Shown here one piece after another: positions 8,861 to 16,415 of a DNA stretch of 27,004 bases. The stretch is from DASVAL01 sp035649575 (lineage in GTDB: Bacteria > Planctomycetota > UBA1135 > UBA2386): assembly GCA_035649575.1 (NCBI GenBank), contig DASRJH010000286.1, positions 1 to 27,004 of the forward strand, in the 5' to 3' direction. The notes beneath the pieces are model-generated. The model saw nothing but the letters and a program-made list of their open reading frames with translations, searched no databases and was not told where the DNA came from. A program made the translations under genes and the position numbers. Each line of letters opens with the position of its first letter. Position 1 is the stretch's first letter.

Positions 8861-11800
8861 CTACTTCTCCCACTCGGGCGGCAGCCGAAGTTCGAGCGTC
8901 GTTGTCTTACCCGCGGCGACCGTCGCCTGGCCGAGCTCGATCCAGTGCCCCGCGAACGGGTCGCCGCCGGCGTGCTCGGCCCGCACCTGCCTTCGTGCAT
9001 CGCGCGACGATAAGCGCCGCGGCAAGAGCCGCAGCGTCACGCTCTGCGGCCGCAGCAGGACCTTCATCCTGCCGTCGGCATCCGTCGTGGCGTCGAGCAA
9101 TTCGACGTTCGCAGCAGGGCTGCCGTCCGGAGTCAGCAGCCGCACGCTCAGCTCGCCGAGCACGAACTCGAAGGTCGCCGACACCACCTCTCCGCGCACC
9201 ATGTCGACGGCCGGCGTGGCGACCGAATCGCCGGGGCCGTGCAGCTCGTAGCGACCAGCGCGGTTCACGAGATCGAAACGGCCATTCGCATCTGTCCCGA
9301 CGATCATCGACTCCTGCTGCTCCTTGCCGTCTGGACCGACTCGCGTCACGCGGACCGAGAACGACCGATCCGGCCAGGGCTCGCCATTGCGCAGCACGAG
9401 CCCGCGGATCGTGCCCGTCACGAGCGCACTGAGGTCCGTCGCGATCTCCTTCGACACGCCATCTGCGAGCACGCACTCCGCCAGCAGGGCGTCCTGCGAC
9501 ATCGTCATCGACGCACTCTTCACCCAGAAACCCAGATACACCTGCCACTGACCGTCGGGAAGGCCCGAGACGTCGAACGATCCGTCGTCGTTGATCGCGA
9601 ACGGCTGGCGGTCGCCCGCGCCGCGGCTCCAGGGCGGCACCAACTCCTTGTCGCGGCGCAGTTGGATGAACGGACGACGAGCCGCAGGGAACGGTTCGCC
9701 GGCGGCGACGCCCGCGAGCCGATGCAGTGCGTCGACCGCGGCCGCCGGCGCAATCGTCCCGTGCACGCGCGCTCCCGTCACCACCGTGACGACGAGATCC
9801 GCGGCCGTGTCGAACCGCACGTCGGTGCGTTCGACCGCGACGTGACCGGGACCGAGCACGCGCAAACCGAGATCGCGGTTGCCGGGACCCGACACCAGCA
9901 GCGTGCCGTCCGCATCGGTCATGGCGTCGACGAGCGCGAGGATGCGCGGCGCCGTCGAGTTGGTGACGAACCAGTTGCGGGGCGCCAGCACCTGATGCAC
10001 CGAGCCAAACGAGTTGCCGAGCATCTCGCACAGCTGCACGCGCGTGCCGGCGACCGGCGTCCCGTCGCGGCGCTGCACGCGCAACCGCCGCGACGGCTGC
10101 GCGCCGATACGCAGCTCGAGCCGCGCCGGCGAACCGTCGAAGACAACAGGCTCGATCGTCGCGGGCAGCCCGCGCGAGGCCGCGAACTGCGCGATGACGA
10201 GGTACTCGCCGGATTCGAGGTTCGCGATCGTCGCGACGCCGTTCGCGTCGCTGCGAGTTCGCGCGGCGTGGATACCATCCGACGACGGCGAGCCGAGTGC
10301 ATGCAGCCGCAGCGTGCACCCCTCGAGCGGCCGGCCCCCTCGATCCCGCACGAGCATCGTCAGGTCGGGCGCACCTCGCTTCAGCTGCACGCGGACGTCG
10401 CGCGTACCCCAGCAGAGCTCGTCGCCATGCTGCGCTGGCTTGTAGCCCTCCGCTCGGACGGCGATCCGGACGGGCCGCGTCGCGTCGCCCGAGTTGCAGC
10501 GCAGCTCGAACGTGCCGTCCTGCTTGCCGTACTTGGCAACGGGCTCGCCGACGCCGTTCGTCGTGATCAGCGGATAACGCACCGGCATGCCGGCCCCGTC
10601 GACGACCGTTCCCGTGATCGTCGGCACGTCGTCGCGCGTGACGACGACGCGCACACCGCTGGCGCTGTCCGCGGTGAGCACGAGGGGCACCGGCGACTTC
10701 ACGACGTAGTCGTCGGTCACGCGCAGCGTGTAGCTGCCGTGCGCGAGCGACGCGTCGAACGTGAACGTGCCGTCGGCCGCGGTGCGCCCACCCGCGAACG
10801 AACAGGGCTCGAACCCTTTCGACCTCACCTGCGACACGGCGTTCGCATCCAAACGCACGTCGCCGACCGGCTGCCCAGCTGCGTCGACGATGCGCCCGCG
10901 CAACGCAACGCCAGGCAACATCGTCAGGTCGCCGACGTCGAGCACCGCACCCGGTTCGATGGCGGACCAGCGGAACCCGCCCTTCGCCCAGCCGTCGCCT
11001 TGCACGTCCAACGCGAACTGGAACGGCGGCGGCGGCTCGATCGCGAACTCGAAGCGGCCGTCGGCAGTCGTCGATGCCGCGTGTTCGACGCAGTCGATCC
11101 CGTGCTCGAGGATCCAGTCCTCGTCGCGCCAACCGCCGTTGTGCCAGCCGAGGAGCCGCACCGAGCACGCCGCGATCGCAGCGCCGTTCGCGTCGACGCA
11201 GCGCCCGCGCACGACCGCGAGCTTCGGGGCGTTCGCCGCGCCGGCCGCAGCGGTGCGGTCGTTCTCGATGCGCGCATCCGGGTGGCTCGCGCCGACGTCG
11301 GCCGACGCGCTCGCGGCCAGCGGCCTCGCGTCGCGGCTCGCTTCGGTAGGCGTCGCTGCGGTCGCATCGGGCCACCACACCAGCGCCGCGATCACGGCCG
11401 CCGCGAACGCAGCCACGGTCACCTTCGTCCACGTCACCATCAGCACGCCTCCTGCGATCGCCGCCGCTGCTGCCGTCGTTCCGTCGCGTCCGAACCCGAA
11501 TGTGGCGGCGAGGCCAGCGCGCCAGTCGCTTCCTTCGCGGTCCCCCAGCTGCTCGCGCAGTGTTGCAAGGCCACGCTGCAACCGGCTCTTCACGGTCGCC
11601 GGCGGCACGCCGCTCACCGCAGCGATGTCGCGCGGCGCGCGACCTTCGAAGAAGCGCTGCCAGATCACGTCGCGATACGGAGCATCCAAAGCGTCGACGG
11701 CGGCGATCAGCCGGTGCGCGAGATCGGCGCGCGCAATCCGTTCCGCGTGATCCTCCGCCGCCAGCTTCGCCCGCGCCGCCGCGCGCTCCTCGTGGCGCAC

Positions 11801-12028
11801 GCGCCGTGACTCGGAACGGCGCAGCCGGAACGCCACGTTGCGCAGGATCGCGGCGAGCCAGCCGCCGATGCGTTCCTGATGGCGCGGCGGACTGCCGAGC
11901 ACACGGGCCCAGGTCTCCTGCACCGCGTCGTCGGCGTCCGCATCATCGCGCAGCAGCACGCGCGCGAGCTCGCGCAGCGCGCCGCCGTGGCGCTGGATCT
12001 GCAACAGGACGTCGAAGGGCGGAGGCAT
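8861..12028 (-). CDS. ECF-type sigma factor fused to membrane segment and carboxypeptidase-regulatory-like repeats
   Basis: The protein has 1,055 residues. Residues 1-75 carry sigma region 2, with the DDAVQETWARVLG motif near 33-45. Residues 105-161 carry region 4, with a helix-turn-helix (APRDIAAVSGVPPATVKSRLQRGL). A hydrophobic membrane segment spans about 202-219 (VTVAAFAAAVIAALVWW). A variable linker and about 800 residues of beta-sandwich repeats follow, with signatures such as VRGRCVDANGAAIAAC, LRGRIVDAAGQPVGDV and ITGTVVDGAGMPV. The arrangement predicts a cytoplasmic promoter-recognition part and an extracytoplasmic sensor part in one chain. I chose the ATG at 12028 because region 2 begins right after it; the open frame to 12643 has no domain, and no good ribosome site decides the matter. 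No anti-sigma gene is adjacent. What the repeats bind, and how the sigma part is released, are unknown. Confidence 0.85.
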   Translation of the reverse strand: MPPPFDVLLQIQRHGGALRELARVLLRDDADADDAVQETWARVLGSPPRHQERIGGWLAAILRNVAFRLRRSESRRVRHEERAAARAKLAAEDHAERIARADLAHRLIAAVDALDAPYRDVIWQRFFEGRAPRDIAAVSGVPPATVKSRLQRGLATLREQLGDREGSDWRAGLAATFGFGRDGTTAAAAAIAGGVLMVTWTKVTVAAFAAAVIAALVWWPDATAATPTEASRDARPLAASASADVGASHPDARIENDRTAAAGAANAPKLAVVRGRCVDANGAAIAACSVRLLGWHNGGWRDEDWILEHGIDCVEHAASTTADGRFEFAIEPPPPFQFALDVQGDGWAKGGFRWSAIEPGAVLDVGDLTMLPGVALRGRIVDAAGQPVGDVRLDANAVSQVRSKGFEPCSFAGGRTAADGTFTFDASLAHGSYTLRVTDDYVVKSPVPLVLTADSASGVRVVVTRDDVPTITGTVVDGAGMPVRYPLITTNGVGEPVAKYGKQDGTFELRCNSGDATRPVRIAVRAEGYKPAQHGDELCWGTRDVRVQLKRGAPDLTMLVRDRGGRPLEGCTLRLHALGSPSSDGIHAARTRSDANGVATIANLESGEYLVIAQFAASRGLPATIEPVVFDGSPARLELRIGAQPSRRLRVQRRDGTPVAGTRVQLCEMLGNSFGSVHQVLAPRNWFVTNSTAPRILALVDAMTDADGTLLVSGPGNRDLGLRVLGPGHVAVERTDVRFDTAADLVVTVVTGARVHGTIAPAAAVDALHRLAGVAAGEPFPAARRPFIQLRRDKELVPPWSRGAGDRQPFAINDDGSFDVSGLPDGQWQVYLGFWVKSASMTMSQDALLAECVLADGVSKEIATDLSALVTGTIRGLVLRNGEPWPDRSFSVRVTRVGPDGKEQQESMIVGTDANGRFDLVNRAGRYELHGPGDSVATPAVDMVRGEVVSATFEFVLGELSVRLLTPDGSPAANVELLDATTDADGRMKVLLRPQSVTLRLLPRRLSSRDARRQVRAEHAGGDPFAGHWIELGQATVAAGKTTTLELRLPPEWEK

Positions 12029-12155
12029 CGTTCGCAAACGTACCAATCCCGGCCGTCGCGGAACGGACGCACCCGCCCTGCCGCGAGTCACCGAAGGCCC
12101 GGCGCTTCTCCGCCGGTCGCGCGCCGCAGGGCGCGGCAAGGTCCTGGGCCGGTTT

Positions 12156-12180
12156 GCCCGCGGCGCTCGGCGCCGCGGGC
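12156..12180. promoter_or_regulatory. Strong leader hairpin upstream of the sigma fusion
   Basis: GCCCGCGGCGC (12156-12166) and GCGCCGCGGGC (12170-12180) form a perfect 11-bp stem with a three-base loop. Neither strand has a T-run after it, so it does not look like an intrinsic terminator. If the promoter candidate at 12248-12274 is right, it lies in the 5' untranslated leader of the sigma fusion mRNA. Its function is unknown. Confidence 0.4.
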
Positions 12181-12247
12181 GACCCAGCTCAGAACGAGCA
12201 GCGCGTGGCAGCGGCTGCACTCGATCCCGAGTGAGACCGCACGCGCT

Positions 12248-12274
12248 GACGATCGTTGCTGCGGCCTGCGTTCC
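12248..12274 (-). promoter_or_regulatory. Candidate ECF-type promoter for the sigma fusion
   Basis: On the minus strand GGAAC (12274-12270) is followed after 18 bases by CGTC (12251-12248). This resembles the GGAAC...CGTC pattern recognised by many ECF sigma factors. It would start transcription roughly 210 bases upstream of the sigma fusion ATG. Short motifs like this arise by chance in GC-rich DNA, so the call is tentative. Confidence 0.22.
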
Positions 12275-12289
12275 CCCACGATGAGCGCA

Positions 12290-12364
12290 GCCTCCTTGCG
12301 GCCTTCGCGGCAGCGGCGGACGATGGCCGAGCTTCTCAGTGATCCGGGAGGCAGCTTGGAAGCC
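12290..12364 (+). repeat. Dispersed 75-bp repeat, copy A
   Basis: This matches 14801-14875 at 62 of 75 positions without gaps. The first 13 bases (GCCTCCTTGCGGC) are identical. In this copy GCTTCTC (12331-12337) can pair with GGGAGGC (12346-12352) using two G-U pairs in plus-strand RNA. The copy ends 97 bases before the start of the secreted repeat protein. Confidence 0.7.
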
Positions 12365-12449
12365 TCTGCCCTTTCGCAAGCTCAACGCGACGTCCGCCGA
12401 GCGCGAAAGAACGCGCCTTCCAAGCGCGGTTCGTTCGTTCGCGGCGACC

Positions 12450-12453
12450 GAGG
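12450..12453 (+). promoter_or_regulatory. Ribosome binding site deciding the start of the 12462 gene
   Basis: GAGG lies eight bases before the ATG at 12462, which is followed directly by a signal peptide. The in-frame upstream ATG at 12339 lies inside the dispersed repeat and would add 41 polar residues, so it is rejected. Confidence 0.5.
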
Positions 12454-12461
12454 TTTCCCCC

Positions 12462-14201
12462 ATGCACATGACCGTGGTTGCAGGTGCGTTGGCCCTGGTG
12501 TCGTCCGCCACGATGCCGGCGCAGGCCGTCCCCGCGAAGGGCGACGTGCGCCTCGTCGGCCGCATCGTCTCGGTGCTGCACGAGGGCGTGCCCGCGGCCG
12601 AGGTGTGGGTCACCGACGTGAACGGCAACCGGCTCGGGCGCACGGTCGCCGACGGCGACGGCTACTACCAGCTCGGGAAGCTGCCACCCGTGCGGCTGCG
12701 GGTCCACGCGCGCGGAGGCGACAAGGTCCAGGGCAGCATCGCCGTCGCGGCGAGCGGACTCGTGCGCGAGGCGACGCTGATGCTCGAGGACGGCGATCCG
12801 GTTCGCGGCACCGTGGAGCTGCCGGACGGCACACGCGCGGCGGGAGCCGCGGTGGTGGTGACGTGCGAGACGCAGTTCGAGCCGCCGTTCGACTGGTGGG
12901 CCGAGACGACGGCAGACGCGAACGGCGCGTGGTCGGTGCCGCTCGCGCCGATGCGGCCGCTGATCGTGCGTGCGTTCGTTGCGGGCCGACCGATCGCCGA
13001 GCAGGTCGAGCGCAGCCGCCGGCAGAACGTGCAAGTGTTGATCCCGCTCGGCGAGCTGGCGACGCGGTCCGTGAAGGTCACCGGCGGCCCGGCCGGCAAC
13101 GCGATGCGCGTCGTGTGCGACCTCGGCACCGACCGATTGCGCAACGGCTATCGCTTGCCCGCAGCCACGACCGAGACGACCGTCGACGCCAGTGGCGCCG
13201 CGACGGTGTGGGATCTGAAGATCAGCTACGAAGTGCGGGTCATCGCCCCGGGATGGCAGAGCATGCCCGTCTGCGTCCGCTGCGTGCCCGGCACCGCGCG
13301 CGAGTTGTCTTTCGCGTTGACGGCCGTGCCGGTGGAGCAACTCGCGCCGAGCACGCGCATGACCGGCAAGCTCGTCGACGAGCTCGGGGCGCCGATCGCG
13401 GATGTCACGATCATGAGCCGCTACGAAAGCGATCCCGAACGCGTCGCCGTCGCGACCTCGGCCGCCGATGGCGTGTTCGAGATCGACGTGCCGGTGAACG
13501 AGAAGGTGCTGTGCCAGTTCGGGCTGTCGTCGCGTGAGTGGCGGCTCGGCCATCCGCGCGCGGCGTTGGGCAACGACGGCGTGACGTGGTTCACGGTTCC
13601 GGCGAACGGATTGCAGCCGCTGCGTCTCGACGCGACGCGCGCTGGCGCCGTCACGGCGACGCTGCTCGGGCCCGGCAAAGTGCCGGTCATGGCTACGCGC
13701 GTCGAGCTCGCGCCGGCTGGAGACAAGACGGCGGTGATCACGGCGACCGACGCCGCGGGACGGCTCGACATCGCTGGGTTGCCGCCCGGCAGCTACCTGC
13801 TCTCCGTCGGTACGGGCGGCCGGATGTGCAAGATCTCGGTCGACGTTCCCGCCGGCGCCAGCGCTGCGGTCGGCGCGCTCGAGTGGGAGCCCACAGGCGA
13901 AGTGCGTGGCGTCGTCAACGACGCCAGCGGCAAACCGGTGGCCTCGACGATGCTGTTCGTGATGGCGCCACAACGGAAGCAGCGAAAGCTCGCGGCGATG
14001 CAATTCCTCCAGGTGACCACCGGAGTTGTGCCCGTGCTCACCGATCGCCAAGGCCGGTATCGCATCCCGTACACCCCGGCTGGGGAGTGGATCCTGGTGC
14101 CGCGACCGGACCCCGCTCGCGCGGGTTTGGCGCCGAACCTGGTGGATGTCACGGTCGAGGAGCGCAAGGTGACGACGGTGGACCTGACCACCGATCGCTA
14201 G
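12462..14201 (+). CDS. Secreted carboxypeptidase-regulatory-like repeat protein
   Basis: The protein has 579 residues. A signal peptide of about 22 residues ends in MPAQA, after which the mature chain begins VPAKGDVRLVGRIV. At least five beta-sandwich modules can be picked out by their opening strands: VRLVGRIVSVLHEGVPAAE, VRGTVELPDGTRAAGAA, MTGKLVDELGAPIADV, VTATLLGPGKVPVMAT and VRGVVNDASGKPVAST. Several close with the usual D..G.Y.I....PG pattern, for example DAAGRLDIAGLPPGSYLL. No enzyme motif, membrane anchor or C-terminal sorting motif is visible, so a soluble exported binding or structural protein is likely. It resembles the sensor halves of the neighbouring sigma fusions without the sigma and membrane parts. 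Partnership with them is possible but unproven. It converges on the lipoprotein gene 56 bases downstream. Confidence 0.82.
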   Translation: MHMTVVAGALALVSSATMPAQAVPAKGDVRLVGRIVSVLHEGVPAAEVWVTDVNGNRLGRTVADGDGYYQLGKLPPVRLRVHARGGDKVQGSIAVAASGLVREATLMLEDGDPVRGTVELPDGTRAAGAAVVVTCETQFEPPFDWWAETTADANGAWSVPLAPMRPLIVRAFVAGRPIAEQVERSRRQNVQVLIPLGELATRSVKVTGGPAGNAMRVVCDLGTDRLRNGYRLPAATTETTVDASGAATVWDLKISYEVRVIAPGWQSMPVCVRCVPGTARELSFALTAVPVEQLAPSTRMTGKLVDELGAPIADVTIMSRYESDPERVAVATSAADGVFEIDVPVNEKVLCQFGLSSREWRLGHPRAALGNDGVTWFTVPANGLQPLRLDATRAGAVTATLLGPGKVPVMATRVELAPAGDKTAVITATDAAGRLDIAGLPPGSYLLSVGTGGRMCKISVDVPAGASAAVGALEWEPTGEVRGVVNDASGKPVASTMLFVMAPQRKQRKLAAMQFLQVTTGVVPVLTDRQGRYRIPYTPAGEWILVPRPDPARAGLAPNLVDVTVEERKVTTVDLTTDR

Positions 14202-14257
14202 CGCGCGAGGCATCGATCCCCTGCCCGAAGTGGCGCTCCATCAGTCTGCACGCGGAC

Positions 14258-14737
14258 TCACCGCGGCGGCTTCGCGGCCGGCCAATCGGGGCCGACCCAG
14301 GCAGGGGACCACCTGTCGAGCTCCAGCGGCGCATTGTTGCCGCCGGCCGTGAACAACCCGCGCAGCTCGCCGTCAGCGAAGAACGCCATGCGCGCGGACT
14401 CGGGTTGCTCGGGGTAACCCGCGTAGTGCGGTCGCACCCAGTAGTCGACTCTCCAGCCGTGCCGGTAGCCGATCGAGTGCGCGCGGCCATCATCGCTCGT
14501 CGGTTCCCAATGCCAGCGCGCAACGCGATCCGGAACCGGCGTTCCGAACCTGAACTCGGACGCCTGCTCGATGCGGTAGCGCGAGTCGAACACGGCGTCT
14601 TGGCGCTGCCGCACGATCTGCTCGAAGTCGGCGGGTGGCCGTGGGCCGGGATCCTTGGGTTTCTGGGCTCCACAGGCTCCGAACAGCAGGGCAATCACCG
14701 CGATGCGTAGGGACGGCACGACCGACACATCGACCAT
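14258..14737 (-). CDS. Small predicted lipoprotein of unknown function
   Basis: The protein has 159 residues. It begins with a short n-region, a hydrophobic stretch and a lipobox, LFGAC, with Cys at residue 22; a Lys/Pro-rich stretch then begins the mature part. This predicts lipid attachment and anchoring to a membrane facing the periplasm. The mature part is rich in aromatic residues (RWHWEP, YRHGWRVDYWVRPHYAGYP) and ends PDWPAAKPPR. I do not recognise the family. The ATG at 14737 is chosen because it leaves a normal-length signal peptide; the open frame extends to 14779. A GTG a few codons inside is also possible, and no strong ribosome site decides it. It is divergent from the MORN-type gene, with a dispersed repeat in the 173-bp gap. 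Confidence 0.7.
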   Translation of the reverse strand: MVDVSVVPSLRIAVIALLFGACGAQKPKDPGPRPPADFEQIVRQRQDAVFDSRYRIEQASEFRFGTPVPDRVARWHWEPTSDDGRAHSIGYRHGWRVDYWVRPHYAGYPEQPESARMAFFADGELRGLFTAGGNNAPLELDRWSPAWVGPDWPAAKPPR

Positions 14738-14800
14738 CCGCCGGCCTGGCTGCAGCGCCGGCGACGAAGTTGCGCGCACACACCGTGGTCACTCCCGGGG

Positions 14801-14875
14801 GCCTCCTTGCGGCGGTCGCTGGAGCGGCGGACGATTGCGGAGCCTCCAGGTGGTCCGGGAGGCAGCCTCGAAGCC
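14801..14875 (+). repeat. Dispersed 75-bp repeat, copy B
   Basis: This is the partner of 12290-12364. GCCTCC (14842-14847) pairs perfectly with GGAGGC (14858-14863) to form a short hairpin, and a further GCCTCC at the left end could pair with the same arm. The copy ends 35 bases before the ATG of the MORN-type protein, so it would lie in or near that gene's leader. Confidence 0.7.
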
Positions 14876-14910
14876 CTTCGCCCGCGACACAGCGGGAACG
14901 CGAGCCGCGC

Positions 14911-15900
14911 ATGTCGGTCGGACTCCGCAACCCACAAGCCCTGCTGTTCGCGACCGTGGTGCTGGTCGCGAGCGCCCTCGTCGCCTGGTACGTGACGACC
15001 GGCAGCGAGCCGCCGGAGCCGATGAAGGGCGAGCGCCCTCTCGACCCTGCGCCGCAGCACCTGCCGCACCCGAGCGAAGTGCGCGCCGCCCGCGACAAGG
15101 ATACGGCCACGGCACCATCCCGCGTGGACGCGACACCGCACGCAACCGAGTCCCCTGCCGCCGTGGACGCGAGTACGGCGCGGGAGCAGCCCCGGCTCTG
15201 GATCGGCGATGAGTTCGACGCCGTGAGCCTCTGGTTGGGCTACCAAGAAAAGCAGTTCGCCAACCCGTGGCAGCTCGAGGGCAGCGGCACGTTGCGCGCG
15301 AGCTATCCCGACGGCACGCCGATGGTCGAGGGCCAATTCGTGGATGGCCAACCGGACGGTCCGTGGACACGCTGGCACGCGGACGGGCGGCTGATGTCGA
15401 CGGTCACGTATCAGCGCGGCGTTCCGCACGGCGAGTTCGTGAAGTACCACTCGAACGGCCTGATCGCCGAGCGGCAGATGTTCGACGCCGGCCGGCTCGA
15501 GGGCCAGTCAATCGCCTGGCACGAGAACGGACAGATCAAGGAGCAGGGCAACTGGTCGGGCGGCAAGCGCAATGGCACGTGGCGGTGGTTCGACGAGTCG
15601 GGCCAGGGGGTGCGCGAGGAACAGTGGCACGACGGTGCGCGCGTGGGCCCGGTCAAGATGTTCGACGTCGCCGCCAACCCGGCGGCGGAACAGGAGCGCG
15701 AACGCCGCGCCGCCATGGACGGCCGCTACAGCGGACTGCTGCGGCGCATCGCGGCGCCCGACGACCGCCAGAGCTACAGCGACTTCCGCGACTACGGCTA
15801 CTACCAGGCGATCGCCGAGTACCAGGGCGAGAAGGACGTGCCTGCGGGGTACTGGGTGTACGTCTACCCCTACTGGTACATCTGGGGCGAGCGCCGCTGA
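14911..15900 (+). CDS. Membrane-anchored MORN-2 (YwqK-like) repeat protein
   Basis: The protein has 329 residues. One membrane segment lies near residues 8-28 (PQALLFATVVLVASALVAWYV). A Pro/Ala/Thr-rich linker follows to about 100. Roughly five tandem repeats of 22-24 residues then occupy about 125-245, with signatures YPDGTPMVEGQF, HADGRLMSTVTY, HSNGLIAERQMF, HENGQIKEQGNW and DESGQGVREEQW. This is the MORN_2 pattern, often labelled as an antitoxin of the YwqK type; no toxin gene is adjacent, so that label should not be taken literally. The tail is rich in Tyr and Trp (YWVYVYPYWYIW). The ATG at 14911 is chosen because the membrane segment follows at once; the earlier open frame crosses the dispersed repeat. 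It is probably co-transcribed with the next gene, 35 bases downstream. Confidence 0.82.
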   Translation: MSVGLRNPQALLFATVVLVASALVAWYVTTGSEPPEPMKGERPLDPAPQHLPHPSEVRAARDKDTATAPSRVDATPHATESPAAVDASTAREQPRLWIGDEFDAVSLWLGYQEKQFANPWQLEGSGTLRASYPDGTPMVEGQFVDGQPDGPWTRWHADGRLMSTVTYQRGVPHGEFVKYHSNGLIAERQMFDAGRLEGQSIAWHENGQIKEQGNWSGGKRNGTWRWFDESGQGVREEQWHDGARVGPVKMFDVAANPAAEQERERRAAMDGRYSGLLRRIAAPDDRQSYSDFRDYGYYQAIAEYQGEKDVPAGYWVYVYPYWYIWGERR

Positions 15901-15935
15901 GCGCTGCGAACCGCGCCCGTCCGGGCGGCAGAGAC

Positions 15936-16340
15936 ATGCAGCGACAGATCACCTTGCAGACGCGCGGCCGAGGGCTGCACGAGATCACCGCCGAGGTCCG
16001 CGAGGCCGTGACCGCGAGCGGACTGCGGCAGGGGCTTTGCACGGTGTTCGTGCAGCACACGAGCTGCAGCCTGGTGATCCAGGAGAACGCCGATCCGACC
16101 GCGGCGAGCGACCTCGAACGGTGGCTCGACCGAGCGGTACCCGATGGCGAGCCGTTCTACTCGCACACGGCCGAAGGTCCCGACGACATGCCGTCGCACG
16201 TCAAGGCGATGCTGCTGCCGACGTCGGTCTCGATCCCGGTGCTCGACGCGTCGCTCGCGCTCGGCCGCTGGCAGGGCATCTACGTGTTCGAGCACAGGCA
16301 GCGCGGCAGTGCGCGCCAGATCGTCGTGCAGGTCGGGTGA
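15936..16340 (+). CDS. yjbQ: YjbQ/UPF0047 family protein
   Basis: The 134-residue protein matches the single-domain UPF0047/YjbQ family over its whole length. Conserved blocks are FVQHTSCSLVIQENADP (about 37-53), DLERWLDRAVP, YSHTAEGPDDMPSHVKAMLLP (about 77-97), and a C-terminal GRWQGIYVFEHR. Family members have a weak thiamine-phosphate synthase activity that complements thiE mutants in E. coli, and several annotations use the name secondary thiamine-phosphate synthase; the main physiological role remains unclear. The conserved His and Asp/Glu residues are present. No signal peptide is seen, so it is cytosolic. It sits 35 bases after the MORN-type gene and 75 bases before the TraB-like gene on the same strand, consistent with an operon, although the functions do not obviously connect. 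Confidence 0.92.
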   Translation: MQRQITLQTRGRGLHEITAEVREAVTASGLRQGLCTVFVQHTSCSLVIQENADPTAASDLERWLDRAVPDGEPFYSHTAEGPDDMPSHVKAMLLPTSVSIPVLDASLALGRWQGIYVFEHRQRGSARQIVVQVG

Positions 16341-16406
16341 GACCTCTCGCGACCTGCATCCGATCCCACGCTGCAGTCCACTCCGCAGTAGCATGGGCAG
16401 TCTGCC

Positions 16407-16411
16407 GGAGG
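16407..16411 (+). promoter_or_regulatory. Ribosome binding site GGAGG
   Basis: This is the clearest Shine-Dalgarno in the window, four bases before the ATG at 16416, and it fixes that start. Confidence 0.65.
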
Positions 16412-16415
16412 ATCG

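Larger units (their letters stand above)
12029..12461. other. 433-bp divergent intergenic region
   Basis: This region separates the leftward sigma fusion from the rightward secreted repeat protein. It holds a candidate ECF-type promoter (12248-12274, -), a perfect 11-bp stem hairpin (12156-12180), one copy of a dispersed 75-bp repeat (12290-12364), and a further CTTTCGC/GCGAAAG inverted pair (12371-12377 and 12403-12409). No convincing gene is seen, although several frames stay open because of the base composition. Confidence 0.7.

Noticed and set aside
9239..11809. 856-codon plus-strand frame
   Set aside because: It lies antisense to the sigma fusion, has Arg/His-rich composition and no domains.
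12029..12643. N-terminal extension of the sigma fusion frame
   Set aside because: It has no domain, crosses the dispersed repeat and overlaps the divergent gene's start. Sigma region 2 begins right after the ATG at 12028.
12290..14995. Small peptide encoded by both copies of the 75-bp repeat (shared RRT.AE and PGGSLEA strings)
   Set aside because: The differences between copies show no third-position bias and no start with a ribosome site is present, so the repeat is read as non-coding.
14911..15900. MORN_2 protein as an antitoxin in a toxin-antitoxin pair
   Set aside because: The label comes from a family name only. The protein is membrane-anchored and no toxin-like gene is adjacent.
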